From: Lactobacillaceae bacterium AF64-9pH9TA
Lineage (GTDB): Bacteria; Bacillota; Bacilli; Lactobacillales; Lactobacillaceae
Assembly (NCBI GenBank): GCA_027681045.1
Contig: JAQDCK010000015.1
Coordinates: 609-31,320 of the forward strand
Reading direction: 5' to 3'
DNA length: 30,712 nucleotides
The stretch's first letter is position 1. Each line of letters begins with the position of its first letter. The notes under the pieces are model-generated. The model searched no databases, was not told where the DNA came from, and saw nothing but the letters and a program-made list of their open reading frames with translations. Shown here piece by piece: positions 1 through 8,331 of this stretch. Position numbers and translations under genes: made by a program.

Positions 1-40
1 TGTCCCATTCCCAAGAATGATCAACAGAATGCAGCCATAA
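1..40 (+). CDS. asnS: Asparaginyl-tRNA synthetase, C-terminal end only
   Basis: Reading from base 2, the frame gives the last 12 residues VPFPRMINRMQP and a TAA at 38-40. The FPR...R..P ending is the tail of motif 3 in class IIb aminoacyl-tRNA synthetases (AsnRS/AspRS/LysRS), whose arginine contacts ATP. The asnS-dnaD-nth order is known from Bacillus and lactobacilli, which favours AsnRS. The rest of the gene lies outside the window. A second frame stays open to a TAA at 58-60, but its residues resemble nothing I know. Confidence 0.7.
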   Translation, partial: VPFPRMINRMQP

Positions 41-49
41 GCGCATTAG

Positions 50-79
50 TTGTTTTTTAACAAGAATAAAAGCTAAAAT
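50..79 (+). promoter_or_regulatory. Possible dnaD promoter
   Basis: TTGTTT (50-55) and TAAAAT (74-79) are separated by 18 bases. Transcription would begin near 86, inside the upstream arm of the asnS terminator, so the dnaD mRNA would lack a complete terminator hairpin. This is inferred from sequence only and both hexamers are imperfect. Confidence 0.35.
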
Positions 80-112
80 AAAAGAGTGAGTCAGCTCACT
101 CTTTTATTTTTT
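80..112 (+). terminator. Intrinsic terminator after asnS
   Basis: A perfect 10-bp stem (AAAGAGTGAG, 81-90, with CTCACTCTTT, 95-104) with a TCAG loop is followed by TATTTTTT. It ends only 18 bases before the dnaD start codon, so dnaD needs either readthrough or the promoter whose start would fall inside the hairpin. Confidence 0.8.
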
Positions 113-130
113 GTGAAAGAACGTGAGAAA

Positions 131-778
131 ATGGTAAGTTACAATTTTTACCGGCAGCTGGGGGTGACCAGCATCAGCAATGGCTTGATTGCCTACTATG
201 CCCGCCTGGGCTTGACTGAAGCGGAACTGGCCCTGGTCTTGCAGCTGGAAGCTTTTTTTCAAAGGGGAAATTACTTCCCTAGCAATGAAAAAATCGCGGC
301 CAATACCAACTTCAGCGTCAGTGACGTCACCCTCTTGATCCAGAGCCTGCTGGACAAGGACTGCCTGTCTCTTAGGCAAGTCAAGGACGCCAGCGGGAAG
401 ATCAGCAGCCGCTACAGTCTGGATGAGCTCTATGACAAGCTGGACCAGTATTTAGACCAGCATGTCCAGGTCAAGGACATGAACGGGGAAGTTCTAGAAG
501 AAGCTAAAGATGGCTTGAACAACGACCCAATAAGTGACCTGGCCCGGGAGTTTGAGATCGAATTTGGCCGCTACCTGACCCCGATTGAGCGGGAGGAAAT
601 CCAGGACTGGCTGAATTTGGACCACTACGCCCCGGAGGTTATCAAGCTGGCCCTGCGGGAAGCAGTCTTGTCCCGGGCCATGAGCTTCAAGTATGTTGAC
701 CGGATCCTGCTGAACTGGCAGAGAATGAATTTGAAGACCGCCAGCGAGGTCCAGCAGTATCTGGAGAGAAACCGTTAG
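131..778 (+). CDS. dnaD: DnaD-like replication initiation / primosome protein
   Basis: This 215-residue protein has the two-part DnaD layout. The N-terminal part (about 1-100) is a winged-helix-like domain. The C-terminal DnaD/DnaB2 domain (about 130-205) carries the signature stretch FGRYLTPIEREEIQDWL and the later YVDRILLNWQR. In Firmicutes DnaD acts with DnaA, DnaB and DnaI to load the replicative helicase at oriC and at restart sites. I chose ATG 131 (MVSYNFYRQLG) over an upstream GTG at 86, because the GTG lies inside the terminator hairpin and its extension (LTLLFF) is unlike the family. The Shine-Dalgarno is weak (GTGAG, 123-127). nth follows 21 bases downstream, the usual dnaD-nth pair. 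Confidence 0.9.
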   Translation: MVSYNFYRQLGVTSISNGLIAYYARLGLTEAELALVLQLEAFFQRGNYFPSNEKIAANTNFSVSDVTLLIQSLLDKDCLSLRQVKDASGKISSRYSLDELYDKLDQYLDQHVQVKDMNGEVLEEAKDGLNNDPISDLAREFEIEFGRYLTPIEREEIQDWLNLDHYAPEVIKLALREAVLSRAMSFKYVDRILLNWQRMNLKTASEVQQYLERNR

Positions 779-799
779 TAAATTTTTGAGAGGATTTTA

Positions 800-1429
800 A
801 TGGAAAAAGACGAAAAGCTCTTGAGCGATGAAGAAGCAAGAAATGTTTTAAAGCGGATTGACGCCATGTTTCCGGAAGCAAAAGGGGAGCTAAATTGGGA
901 CAACCGTTTCCAGCTTTTGTGCGCGGTCCTGCTCAGCGCGCAGACGACAGACAAGATGGTCAACAAGGTGACCCCTCAGCTCTTCGCAGATTTTCCGACC
1001 CCGGAAGCCATGGCGGCGGCCAGTCAGGAGGAGATCGAGGCAGATATTTCCCACCTGGGCCTCTATCATTCTAAAGCCAAGCACCTCAAGGAAATGGCCC
1101 AGACCCTGGTCGCTGAATATGGCGGCCAGGTGCCGGGCAAGAAGGAAGACCTGGTCAAATTAGCCGGGGTTGGCAACAAGACGGCCAATGTCGTTTTGGC
1201 TGAAGGCTGGGGGATTCCGGCCATCGCGGTCGACACACACGTGTCCCGGATTGCCAAGAAGTTCAAGATCGTGCCGGAGAAGGCAACGCCTTTGCAGGTT
1301 GAGAAAAGGCTGGAAGAGCTGCTGCCAAAAGAGGAGTGGATCCATACCCATCATGCCATGATCTTCTTTGGCCGCTACAAGATGCCCGCCCGGGCCAAGA
1401 ACCCGGATCCCTACAGCTATTTGGAATAA
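800..1429 (+). CDS. nth: Endonuclease III-type DNA glycosylase/AP lyase lacking the Fe-S cluster
   Basis: The 209-residue protein belongs to the HhH-GPD base-excision repair family, which removes oxidised pyrimidines and nicks at abasic sites. The helix-hairpin-helix LAGVGNKTANVVL (121-133) contains the catalytic lysine K127, and D145 in AVDTHVSR is the catalytic aspartate, so both active-site residues are present. The C-terminus is odd. After HHAMIFFGRY it ends in KMPARAKNPDPYSYLE, where the family normally has C-x6-C-x2-C-x5-C binding a 4Fe-4S cluster. The whole protein has one cysteine (C41), so no cluster can form. The Shine-Dalgarno GAGAGGA (788-794) supports ATG 800. The gene follows dnaD and is probably cotranscribed with it. 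Confidence 0.93.
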   Translation: MEKDEKLLSDEEARNVLKRIDAMFPEAKGELNWDNRFQLLCAVLLSAQTTDKMVNKVTPQLFADFPTPEAMAAASQEEIEADISHLGLYHSKAKHLKEMAQTLVAEYGGQVPGKKEDLVKLAGVGNKTANVVLAEGWGIPAIAVDTHVSRIAKKFKIVPEKATPLQVEKRLEELLPKEEWIHTHHAMIFFGRYKMPARAKNPDPYSYLE

Positions 1430-1471
1430 GCTGAGAAAAGCAAAAAGAAAATTTTGTTGCAGGAGACAGCG

Positions 1472-2275
1472 ATGATAAAATTGATTGCCTTTGATATGGA
1501 TGAAAGCTTCATGCCGCGGAAGGGGTTTTATGAACGTGATCGCTGGGCACGCGATTTTGTCCTGCTGCGCGCAAAAGGCATCCGTGTCTTGCCTATTTCG
1601 GGAGACCAGTACCAGCAAGTAGCGGACTTCTTCCCGATGAAGGATGAAATGACAATTGGCGGCGTCAATGGTTCGGTGATCTTTGAAAAGGGCCAGCTGA
1701 TTAAAGCAGACGAGATTGACCGGGCCATGGTTCAAAAAATAATGCAAATAATTGCGGAAAACGGCCTGGCACAACGGACCATGCTCTGCGGGATCAACTA
1801 CTGTTATTTCTTAAAGCGGGCTGATCCGGTTTTTCGCGAAAGAATGAATTTTTATTTCTCGCATAATCAGAATGTATCTAGCTTCCTACCTTTGCCTGAT
1901 GACAAATTTACCGAAATCGTGATTGTCCCAGGCACTGACCGCATGGACGAAACTGAGGAGAAGCTTAAGGCAGTCTGCGAGAAAAAACTGCAGATTTTTA
2001 ACTCGGGCGTGGCCAGCATCGATATTCTGCAACCTGAAGTGTCAAAAGGAAATTCGCTTAAATGGCTGGCAAGCCGCTATAGTCTTTTGCCTGAGGAAAT
2101 CATGGCTTTTGGTGATGGTCTTAACGATATTGAAATGCTGAAATTTGCGGGCCAGTCATACGCGATGAAAAATGCCCGTGAAGAGGTCAAGGAAGCAGCA
2201 AAATTTGTAACAAAACTGCCAGCCGCGGAGAATGGTGTCCTTGACACGATTGAAACAGAAGTTTTGGGAATGTAA
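1472..2275 (+). CDS. Cof-type HAD-superfamily hydrolase (subfamily IIB)
   Basis: The 267-residue protein has all four HAD motifs: FDMDES (D8 nucleophile, D10 acid/base), PISGD (motif II, S43), K192 in VSKGNSLKWL, and GDGLNDIEML (D215, D219) binding Mg2+. The cap between motifs II and III fits type IIB (Cof) enzymes, cytosolic phosphatases of sugar phosphates or flavin precursors. The substrate cannot be read from sequence. Motif I is unusual: DMDES in place of the common DLDGT. ATG 1472 follows a clear AGGAG (1461-1465). An upstream TTG at 1454 precedes that site and is rejected. It lies 42 bases after nth and ends at its own terminator. Confidence 0.88.
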   Translation: MIKLIAFDMDESFMPRKGFYERDRWARDFVLLRAKGIRVLPISGDQYQQVADFFPMKDEMTIGGVNGSVIFEKGQLIKADEIDRAMVQKIMQIIAENGLAQRTMLCGINYCYFLKRADPVFRERMNFYFSHNQNVSSFLPLPDDKFTEIVIVPGTDRMDETEEKLKAVCEKKLQIFNSGVASIDILQPEVSKGNSLKWLASRYSLLPEEIMAFGDGLNDIEMLKFAGQSYAMKNAREEVKEAAKFVTKLPAAENGVLDTIETEVLGM

Positions 2276-2304
2276 AAGGCCGCTGGAGAAGGCGACCTTT
2301 TTTA
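2275..2304 (+). terminator. Terminator after the HAD hydrolase gene
   Basis: AAGGCCGC (2276-2283) pairs, with one mismatch, with GCGACCTT (2292-2299), followed by a T-rich run. It overlaps the stop codon of the gene. Confidence 0.65.
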
Positions 2305-2310
2305 TATATA

Positions 2311-2778
2311 TTATGCTAAAACATGCTTGATGAAGGCGTCCAGTTCCTTTAAAACAGCTGGGGAGGTGAATTCCTCGGCGCAGGTCATTAAGTCAACATG
2401 GCCCATTTCCATCCCTTCAGGGCTGTCAGCCTGCAAGTGGTTGATAGTTGTCGGTTTGCTGTCTTCATGCATGACGGAGACAGAGCCATAAAAGTCAACC
2501 ACGCTACTTACTTTGGCGTTAACATCTGGGTAGAGGTTGTCTTCACCTTCTGGGAAAAAGCTAGCGTAAACGGCAGTGTGGCCGCCAGAAGAATTGCCCG
2601 CTAAAATAACCTGCTTTGGGTCGCCCTGGTATTCGGGCCCGTGCAGCTTCATGAAGCGCACGGCGTTTTGGGCATCAAGAATCGGCTTCGGGAAGGAAGC
2701 CACATCGCTGCCGCGGTATTCGACAACCGCAACAACATAGCCAAGAGCGGCGATTTTTTTCTCCTTTTCACATGTTAA
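2311..2778 (-). pseudogene. Alpha/beta-hydrolase (esterase/lipase type) remnant
   Basis: The open frame on the minus strand reads ...KKIAALGYVVAVVEYRGSD, then the nucleophile elbow GNSSGGHTAV, so it derives from a serine esterase of the alpha/beta-hydrolase fold. There is no start codon with a Shine-Dalgarno: the frame runs back to an in-frame TAA at 2779-2781 with no ATG, and the first GTG (2701-2703) lies inside the conserved fold. The N-terminal part with the HGGG oxyanion motif is missing. Downstream, the segment that should carry the Asp and His of the triad is also missing, with SPEGMEMGHVDL running straight into the C-terminal helix LKELDAFIKHVLA. It is truncated and internally deleted, and probably makes no active enzyme. 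Confidence 0.75.
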
Positions 2779-2851
2779 TTACATTGTATGGTAGGAAAAA
2801 AGATTATTCCAGCTAAAAAGTCAGCGCTTTCGATAAAAAACACAATACGCC

Positions 2852-2888
2852 AAAAACACCGGCAGAGACTAAACTGCCGGTGTTTTCG
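2852..2888 (-). terminator. Terminator of the D-2-hydroxyacid dehydrogenase gene
   Basis: A perfect 13-bp stem (2853-2865 with 2874-2886) has an 8-base loop and T-runs in both orientations. On the minus strand it lies about 20 bases after the dehydrogenase stop codon. Confidence 0.85.
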
Positions 2889-2907
2889 CATTATAAATTC
2901 ATAAAAA

Positions 2908-3909
2908 TTACAGGTTAACGATGTTTCTTGGCCGGCCGCCCTTGGCAATGGTCAATTGGTCGCTCAAGCAGATCTGCACCATGTTGCGGATGGAAGTTTC
3001 CGTGTAAAAGGCTGAGTGCGGAGTGATGACGACGTTTGGCATCTTGGCCAGGGTCTTGTAGTCTTCTGGGATTTCGCTGTCCGCAAGGCCCGTGTGGCCA
3101 AAGTAGCTGGATTCCCCAGCCAAGGTATCCAGGCCGGCACCAGCGATTTCGCCATCTTGCAAGGCTTTGATCAAGGCTGCAGTATCGACTAATTCGCCCC
3201 GGGCACAGTTGATCAAGTAGGCAGACTTCTTCATTTCCTTCAGCTGCTTTTCCCCGATCATGTTTTCCGTTGATGGGAAGAGAGGGGTGTGGAGGGAGAT
3301 GATGTCGGCTTCCTTCAAGACCGTGTCAAAGTCGGTGTAGGTCAAAAATGGTTCAAATTCCGGGTTGTAAGCTACGTCATAGGCAATCACCTTGGCCCCC
3401 ATGGCTGAGAAGATTTCCGCCACGGCGCTGCCAATGTGGCCGACCCCGATCAAGCCGACAGTCAAGTTGTAGATTTCATTGCTGATCAAGTTATTTGGCC
3501 AGGTGAAGTCGTGGTCATGGTCCATCCGGTAGCGGAATTCCCCGATCTTGCGCAAGAGGTACATGGCCTGAGTAACCGTCATTTCAGCGATCGCCCGCGG
3601 GGAGTAGACTGGGACGTTAGTGACCAGCAAGTTGTACTTCTTGGTCCAGTCAAAGTTGATGGTGTTGAAGCCGACGATTCTGAGGCCGACGCACTTGACC
3701 CCGTATTCGCTCAATTTTTGGTAAACGGCTTCTTCGTCAACCGGGCCCAGGGGCTTGAGGGAAACGCTGCTACAGCCTTCAGCCAGGTCAACAGTCGCGC
3801 TGGTCAAAGCCTGGTCGGTCGTCTTAACTTCGACATCGTTCTTCTTAGCCCAGTCTTCAATATAAGGTACTTCAATTGGGCTGACATTATACATAGCAAT
3901 TTTAGTCAT
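2908..3909 (-). CDS. NAD-dependent D-2-hydroxyacid dehydrogenase (D-lactate / D-hydroxyisocaproate type)
   Basis: The 333-residue protein interconverts a 2-keto acid and its D-2-hydroxy acid with NADH. The Rossmann motif GVGHIG (155-160) and D178 after the second strand (VIAYD) indicate NAD preference. The catalytic residues R237 (NCARGEL), E265 (LAGESS) and H298 (TPHSAFYTE) are all present. The sequence strongly resembles a 333-residue L. bulgaricus enzyme I remember, which differs from the main D-lactate dehydrogenase LdhA. It may reduce branched or longer 2-keto acids from amino acid transamination, or add to D-lactate output. AGGAG lies just upstream of ATG 3909. The S9 peptidase gene ends 48 bases upstream, so part of its transcription may come from there. 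Confidence 0.9.
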   Translation of the reverse strand: MTKIAMYNVSPIEVPYIEDWAKKNDVEVKTTDQALTSATVDLAEGCSSVSLKPLGPVDEEAVYQKLSEYGVKCVGLRIVGFNTINFDWTKKYNLLVTNVPVYSPRAIAEMTVTQAMYLLRKIGEFRYRMDHDHDFTWPNNLISNEIYNLTVGLIGVGHIGSAVAEIFSAMGAKVIAYDVAYNPEFEPFLTYTDFDTVLKEADIISLHTPLFPSTENMIGEKQLKEMKKSAYLINCARGELVDTAALIKALQDGEIAGAGLDTLAGESSYFGHTGLADSEIPEDYKTLAKMPNVVITPHSAFYTETSIRNMVQICLSDQLTIAKGGRPRNIVNL

Positions 3910-3957
3910 AAAAAACTCCTTTGTTACTTCAACTTTTGCTTGTTGCCAATATCTATT

Positions 3958-5886
3958 TTAGCGCAAATGCTGGTCAAACCAGGCAGTAATTTCCTGCAAG
4001 CGCCGGATCCGGTGTTTTGGCTGCCCGCTTCTGGACAGCTCGTGGTTTTCACCTTTAAAGAGGCACATTCTGCTTTCTACCCCGTAATAGAGCAGGGCAC
4101 GGAACATCTGCATCCCCTCCGGCAAAGGACATCTGTAATCTTCCAAAGAGTGAATGAACAAGGTTGGCGTGGTCACGTTTTTAGCATATTTCAAAGGAGA
4201 CTGCTGCCAGGCATAGTCCAGCTTCTCATCCAGATTCTTAGCATCAATAGAGTAAAGGTCATCCCAAGGACCCACGTCTGACATAAAGGCATCGCTCAGC
4301 CAATTAGACATGGACCGCTGGCTGGCGGCAGCCTTGAAGCGGTCAGTATGGCCGATCACCCAGTTGGTCATGTAGCCGCCGTAAGAACCGCCAGTGATGC
4401 CCAGGCGGCCTTCGTCGATTTGCGGGATTTGCGCCAAAACGTCGTCCGTGAACTTCATCAAATCCTCGTAATCTTCCCGGCCCCAGTGCCCCCGCATGTT
4501 AGCGTAGTCGTTGCCCTGGCCGTCAGAGCCGTAGATGTTGGCAAAGAGGACAAAGTAGCCCTGGCCTGCCCAGACCTGCATCTCGTGGAAAAATGGCGTC
4601 CCGTAGACGGTCTTTGGCCCGCCGTGAACATCGAGGATGGCCGGGTATTTTTGCTTTTCATCAAAGTCTTTCGGATAAAGGACCCAGCCGTGCTGGGTAT
4701 TGCCGGCATAGTCCTGGTAGTCAATTTGAACGGCGGAAGCGATATAGCGGTCCTTTAAGGCAGCTTCGTTATAGCTGGACTGCTTGGTCAGCTGGCCGTC
4801 CTTAAAGCTGTATAGCTGCTGAGTTTCGTTGGCATTTGGGCCAGTAAACCAGCAAGTGCCGTCTTCGGTAAAGTCGAAGAATTCGATGGAAGAAAATTCA
4901 AAGACAGGAGTAATTTTTTCGCCGTCAAAGCATTCCAATACCGTGTGGTCGACCTTAGTCGTGGTGAAGTAGAGGCAGTCCTCAAAGACCCGGCTGGTCC
5001 GCACGTCTAACAGGCAAAGGTCGGTATCAACGCAGTCGCCCCAGCAGTCATCCCAAGCCGCGGCCAAAGAAAGAGTTTTGGATTCCGGTTCATATTTGTA
5101 AAACTGGGGATTTTCTTCTGATCCATAGCGCTTTTCATCAGTGGCCACCAGGTAGAGCTGGCCCTTTAAGACGCAGATGTCAAAAATTGACCACTTTTCT
5201 TTTGGAAAAAGCTGAGAATATTCCAGGCTGTTTAAGTCCAGCTGGTAGAGGGCGGACTTGCGGGCCTTGGATTGAGTGTAAGAATCCCCGGTGAAGTAGA
5301 GAACAGAGCCGCTCACATAGTGGAGGTCAAAGTTGAAGTATGGGTCATCTTTTAAGAGTTCGGTCAACTCCTTTTTGGCCGGGTCAAAAAGAAAGAGGCG
5401 GTCGCGGAACTTGGAAATAATTCCGTCGCCGTTGAAGTAGGCAGGGTATTCGTCTAATACCACATAGTCTTTTTCATCCGGATCCTGCTTTTTCTCAGCT
5501 GCCCGCAGGTCAACCCGCCGGCTTAAAAGCAGGCGGCCGTCAGCCAAGGCATTCTCGACCGCGAAATCTTCTCCGTCTAAAGCAGCGATTTCTCTTGCTT
5601 CACCGCCAGTTAAAGAGAGCTGATAGATAAAGGTCTTGCCCTTTTCCTTGGTCCGGTTGCCGGCAAAGCAGACCGTGTTTTCATCAAGAAAGATGAAGTC
5701 TTTTTCCTGGCCAGAGGAGCTAAGCGGGGTGACTTGCCCGTTTTTTAGTGTCTCTAAGGTATAGAGGTACTTATCCTTTTTGCCGGCGTCTGGCAGGCCC
5801 TTGACCCAGACCAGGTTCTGCCCCTTGGCCTGCAATTTGCCCAGGTTGGCATAGTGCAAAAAGTCTTCAATTTGAATTGCTTCCAT
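3958..5886 (-). CDS. S9-family serine peptidase (acylaminoacyl-peptidase / prolyl oligopeptidase type)
   Basis: The 642-residue protein has an N-terminal beta-propeller-like region (about 1-380) that in this family screens peptide size. The C-terminal alpha/beta-hydrolase peptidase domain (about 385-642) carries HGGP (421-424, oxyanion region), GGSYGGYM with nucleophile S501, D583 in HSLEDYRCPL and H615 in GENHELSRSG. The triad is therefore complete. There is no signal peptide, so it probably acts in the cytosol on short peptides taken up during growth on protein, such as milk casein. GAGGAAA directly precedes ATG 5886. Whether it is an acylaminoacyl-peptidase or a dipeptidyl peptidase cannot be settled from motifs. 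Confidence 0.9.
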   Translation of the reverse strand: MEAIQIEDFLHYANLGKLQAKGQNLVWVKGLPDAGKKDKYLYTLETLKNGQVTPLSSSGQEKDFIFLDENTVCFAGNRTKEKGKTFIYQLSLTGGEAREIAALDGEDFAVENALADGRLLLSRRVDLRAAEKKQDPDEKDYVVLDEYPAYFNGDGIISKFRDRLFLFDPAKKELTELLKDDPYFNFDLHYVSGSVLYFTGDSYTQSKARKSALYQLDLNSLEYSQLFPKEKWSIFDICVLKGQLYLVATDEKRYGSEENPQFYKYEPESKTLSLAAAWDDCWGDCVDTDLCLLDVRTSRVFEDCLYFTTTKVDHTVLECFDGEKITPVFEFSSIEFFDFTEDGTCWFTGPNANETQQLYSFKDGQLTKQSSYNEAALKDRYIASAVQIDYQDYAGNTQHGWVLYPKDFDEKQKYPAILDVHGGPKTVYGTPFFHEMQVWAGQGYFVLFANIYGSDGQGNDYANMRGHWGREDYEDLMKFTDDVLAQIPQIDEGRLGITGGSYGGYMTNWVIGHTDRFKAAASQRSMSNWLSDAFMSDVGPWDDLYSIDAKNLDEKLDYAWQQSPLKYAKNVTTPTLFIHSLEDYRCPLPEGMQMFRALLYYGVESRMCLFKGENHELSRSGQPKHRIRRLQEITAWFDQHLR

Positions 5887-5949
5887 GATTTCCTCTTTTC
5901 TATTGTTACAGTATTCTTGCTTTTATCCTGTTGCTATATATTTTAGCAG

Positions 5950-5997
5950 AGAAAAAAAGCCGGGGCCCTGAAGAAATCAGTTGCTCTGGCTTTTTCG
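5950..5997 (-). terminator. Terminator of the recU-pbp1A operon
   Basis: The arms 5954-5966 and 5983-5995 form a 13-bp stem including two G-U pairs, followed on the minus strand by a run of seven T. It lies just past the pbp1A stop codon and upstream of the S9 peptidase gene. Confidence 0.75.
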
Positions 5998-6018
5998 ATA
6001 AATTATTAATTCTGCAGC

Positions 6019-8331
6019 TTAGTTATCCTGCTTATCATTATTATTGTTGTCTTGCTTATTTTCTTCAGTCTTCGGCGCCTCGCGGCTCTGGCTGGAAGAA
6101 GCAGCTGAGCTTGACGAAGCCGCGCTTGAACTTGAAGAGCTGGATGAAGACGAGGACTTCTCGCTTGAACTGGAACTCGAGCTGCTCTTCGAGGAGCTGG
6201 AACTTGAACTTGATTTGGCTTTGGAAGTCACGGCTGAACTGGAAGCAGTGGAAGTATCCCTGCTTGAGGAGACATAATCAGCGTCAGTCGGCGAATGACC
6301 CTTGACAAAGAGTTCCCAAGTGTAGGACTGGCCAGGGGAGGCCACTTCGTCTTCAGTATTCTTGACAATCCGCTTCTTGACGACCGTTGCTGGCTTTTCC
6401 CAGTCTGTGCTGTCTTCGTCAGCCATCAAGTAGGACATCATGTACTTGTAGATCAGCTGGGCTGAGTACTGGCCGACTCCGGAGATCGTCCCGTCCTTCA
6501 AATTGTCATAGCCTGTCCAGATCCCGATTGAATACTGCTTGGTGTAGCCAACGAACCAGGAATCCTTTGGCGTTGAGCTGTAGCTTGGGTACTTAACCAG
6601 GTCGGAGTCAGAGTACTTAACCGTACCAGTCTTACCGGCCTCGTAGATCCCGCCGACCTTGGCCGTGGTCCCGGTCCCGCTGGTGAAGACGCCCTTGAGC
6701 ATGTCGGTGATCATGTAGGCAGTTGACTTCTTCATGACCCGCTTGCCAGCAGAGTCATACTTGCGGACCTGCCCGTCAGGCGTTTCGATCTTGGAGACGA
6801 ATTGCGGTTTTCTGTAAACGCCCATCGTCGCGAATGCCCCATAAGCAGCCGCCATCTGCAAGCTGGAGGCGTCAGCCCCGATCGCTGTTGAAAGACCAGC
6901 ATTGGCACTGACGTTAACACCTAATTTTCTGGCAAAAAGCGAGGCCCGGGAAATCCCGACTTCATTCAAGGCTCTGACAGCCGGCACGTTTCTGGACTGA
7001 ACCAGGGCATAGCGCATGCTCATTGCCCCCTGGTAAGTGTTGTCCCAGTCATAAAGTTGGATATTAGTGCCCGGGTAGGTGTACTTGGTATCCTGCAGGA
7101 TGTGGCTGGTCCCCCAGTTAAGGTATTGAATTGCCGGAGCGTAGTCTAAGACCGGCTTGATCGTTGACCCGGTTGACCGGCCTGTTTGGACCGCCCGGTC
7201 AAGTCCCAGCTGGACTGACGGCAACTTCCGGCCCCCGAGGATGGCGATAACATGTCCGTTCTCCGGGTTGATGACCGTGGCCCCGATCTGCATCTTCTTG
7301 CTGGTGAAAGCAACGCTGCCGCTGTTAGCCAGGGAGTAAAGCTTGTTTTGGGCAGCCTGGTTGATGTTGATGGTGATCTTCAGATTGTCATTGTATGGGT
7401 CGTAGCCGTTAGCCTGCACTTCAGCAATTGCTTCCTTGATGTAGGCATCGTCGACCTTGCGTAGCTTGGATTCAGTGCTGGTCGTGTGCTTCTTAAGGCC
7501 CTTCTGTACGTCTTCAGACTTGGCTGCCAGGTACTGCTTCTTAGTAATCTTCTTGTTGTCATACATGGCCTTAAGAACCAGGTCCCGCCGGTACTTAGCC
7601 TTCTTTGGGTAAAGGTAAGGGTTGTAGGCCACCGGGGCATTAGGCATCCCGGCCAAAAGGGCCAACTGGGCCAGGTCCAGCTGCTTAAGGGACTTGCCAT
7701 AGTAGTAGTTGGCTGCAGTCCCCATCCCGTAGGTTCCATAGTTCATGTAAACCTTGTTGATGTAAAATTCCAGGATCTGGTCCTTGCTATATTCTCTTTC
7801 CACCTTCATGGCCAGCCAGGCTTCCTGGGCCTTTCTGGACAGAGTCCGCTGGGAGCTGGCGGTTGAGAAGCAGGTCAATTTGACCAGCTGCTGGGTGATG
7901 GTGGACCCGCCGGCCACGGTGCTGGAGCTCTTGACGTTGGTCAAGAAAGACGACACGATCCGGAGGGGGTCGATCCCCAGGCTTTCAGAGTAGAAGCGCT
8001 TATCTTCGATAGAGACGACCGCATCTTTCAAAGTCTGGGGAATGGCCGAGTCTTTAGCATAAACCCGGGTCTGTGAACCCAGTGACATTAAAAACTTGCC
8101 ATCGGTAGTGTAAAAACTTGATGTGCCGCCGCTTTGCAGCTTGGCGGTGCTGATGCTCGGCGCGTCTTTGGCGTAGTAGGCGAAGACGCCGACGCCGGAG
8201 ATGATCAGCAAGAAAAAGAGCAGAAAAAGCCATTTAATTACCCGCAGAACGGGCCGGGCCTTCTTGGCGCTGTCATTGGCATGAAGGCGGGCCATCCGCG
8301 TGTTCTTTTGCTCTGGACTATTTGTTGCCAT
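6019..8331 (-). CDS. pbp1A: Class A penicillin-binding protein 1A (transglycosylase/transpeptidase)
   Basis: This bifunctional cell-wall synthase polymerises lipid II and cross-links peptidoglycan outside the membrane. In order it has a basic cytoplasmic tail, one membrane segment (about 33-53), a GT51 glycosyltransferase domain (SIEDKRFY with catalytic Glu, then GGSTITQQLVK), and a transpeptidase domain with STIK (nucleophile near S389), SRN (about 446-448) and KTGT (about 567). The last 80 residues are a low-complexity tail of about 60 mostly serine residues, then an Asn/Asp/Lys-rich end. ATG 8331 is preceded by AGGA, and the upstream TTG at 8352 is less likely. The start overlaps the recU stop by 14 bases, which indicates translational coupling. 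The recU-pbp1A order is conserved in Firmicutes. Confidence 0.93.
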   Translation of the reverse strand: MATNSPEQKNTRMARLHANDSAKKARPVLRVIKWLFLLFFLLIISGVGVFAYYAKDAPSISTAKLQSGGTSSFYTTDGKFLMSLGSQTRVYAKDSAIPQTLKDAVVSIEDKRFYSESLGIDPLRIVSSFLTNVKSSSTVAGGSTITQQLVKLTCFSTASSQRTLSRKAQEAWLAMKVEREYSKDQILEFYINKVYMNYGTYGMGTAANYYYGKSLKQLDLAQLALLAGMPNAPVAYNPYLYPKKAKYRRDLVLKAMYDNKKITKKQYLAAKSEDVQKGLKKHTTSTESKLRKVDDAYIKEAIAEVQANGYDPYNDNLKITININQAAQNKLYSLANSGSVAFTSKKMQIGATVINPENGHVIAILGGRKLPSVQLGLDRAVQTGRSTGSTIKPVLDYAPAIQYLNWGTSHILQDTKYTYPGTNIQLYDWDNTYQGAMSMRYALVQSRNVPAVRALNEVGISRASLFARKLGVNVSANAGLSTAIGADASSLQMAAAYGAFATMGVYRKPQFVSKIETPDGQVRKYDSAGKRVMKKSTAYMITDMLKGVFTSGTGTTAKVGGIYEAGKTGTVKYSDSDLVKYPSYSSTPKDSWFVGYTKQYSIGIWTGYDNLKDGTISGVGQYSAQLIYKYMMSYLMADEDSTDWEKPATVVKKRIVKNTEDEVASPGQSYTWELFVKGHSPTDADYVSSSRDTSTASSSAVTSKAKSSSSSSSSKSSSSSSSSEKSSSSSSSSSSSAASSSSAASSSQSREAPKTEENKQDNNNNDKQDN

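Noticed and set aside
86..130. GTG start at 86 for dnaD
   Set aside because: It lies inside the asnS terminator hairpin and would add residues unlike any DnaD N-terminus.
3436..4281. 281-codon open frame on the plus strand
   Set aside because: It lies antisense to the D-2-hydroxyacid dehydrogenase and S9 peptidase genes, has no credible Shine-Dalgarno or motif, and results from GC-rich codon bias.
6044..6277. Glu/Leu-rich plus-strand frame
   Set aside because: It is the reverse complement of the polyserine tail of PBP1A; the repetitive composition comes from that tail.
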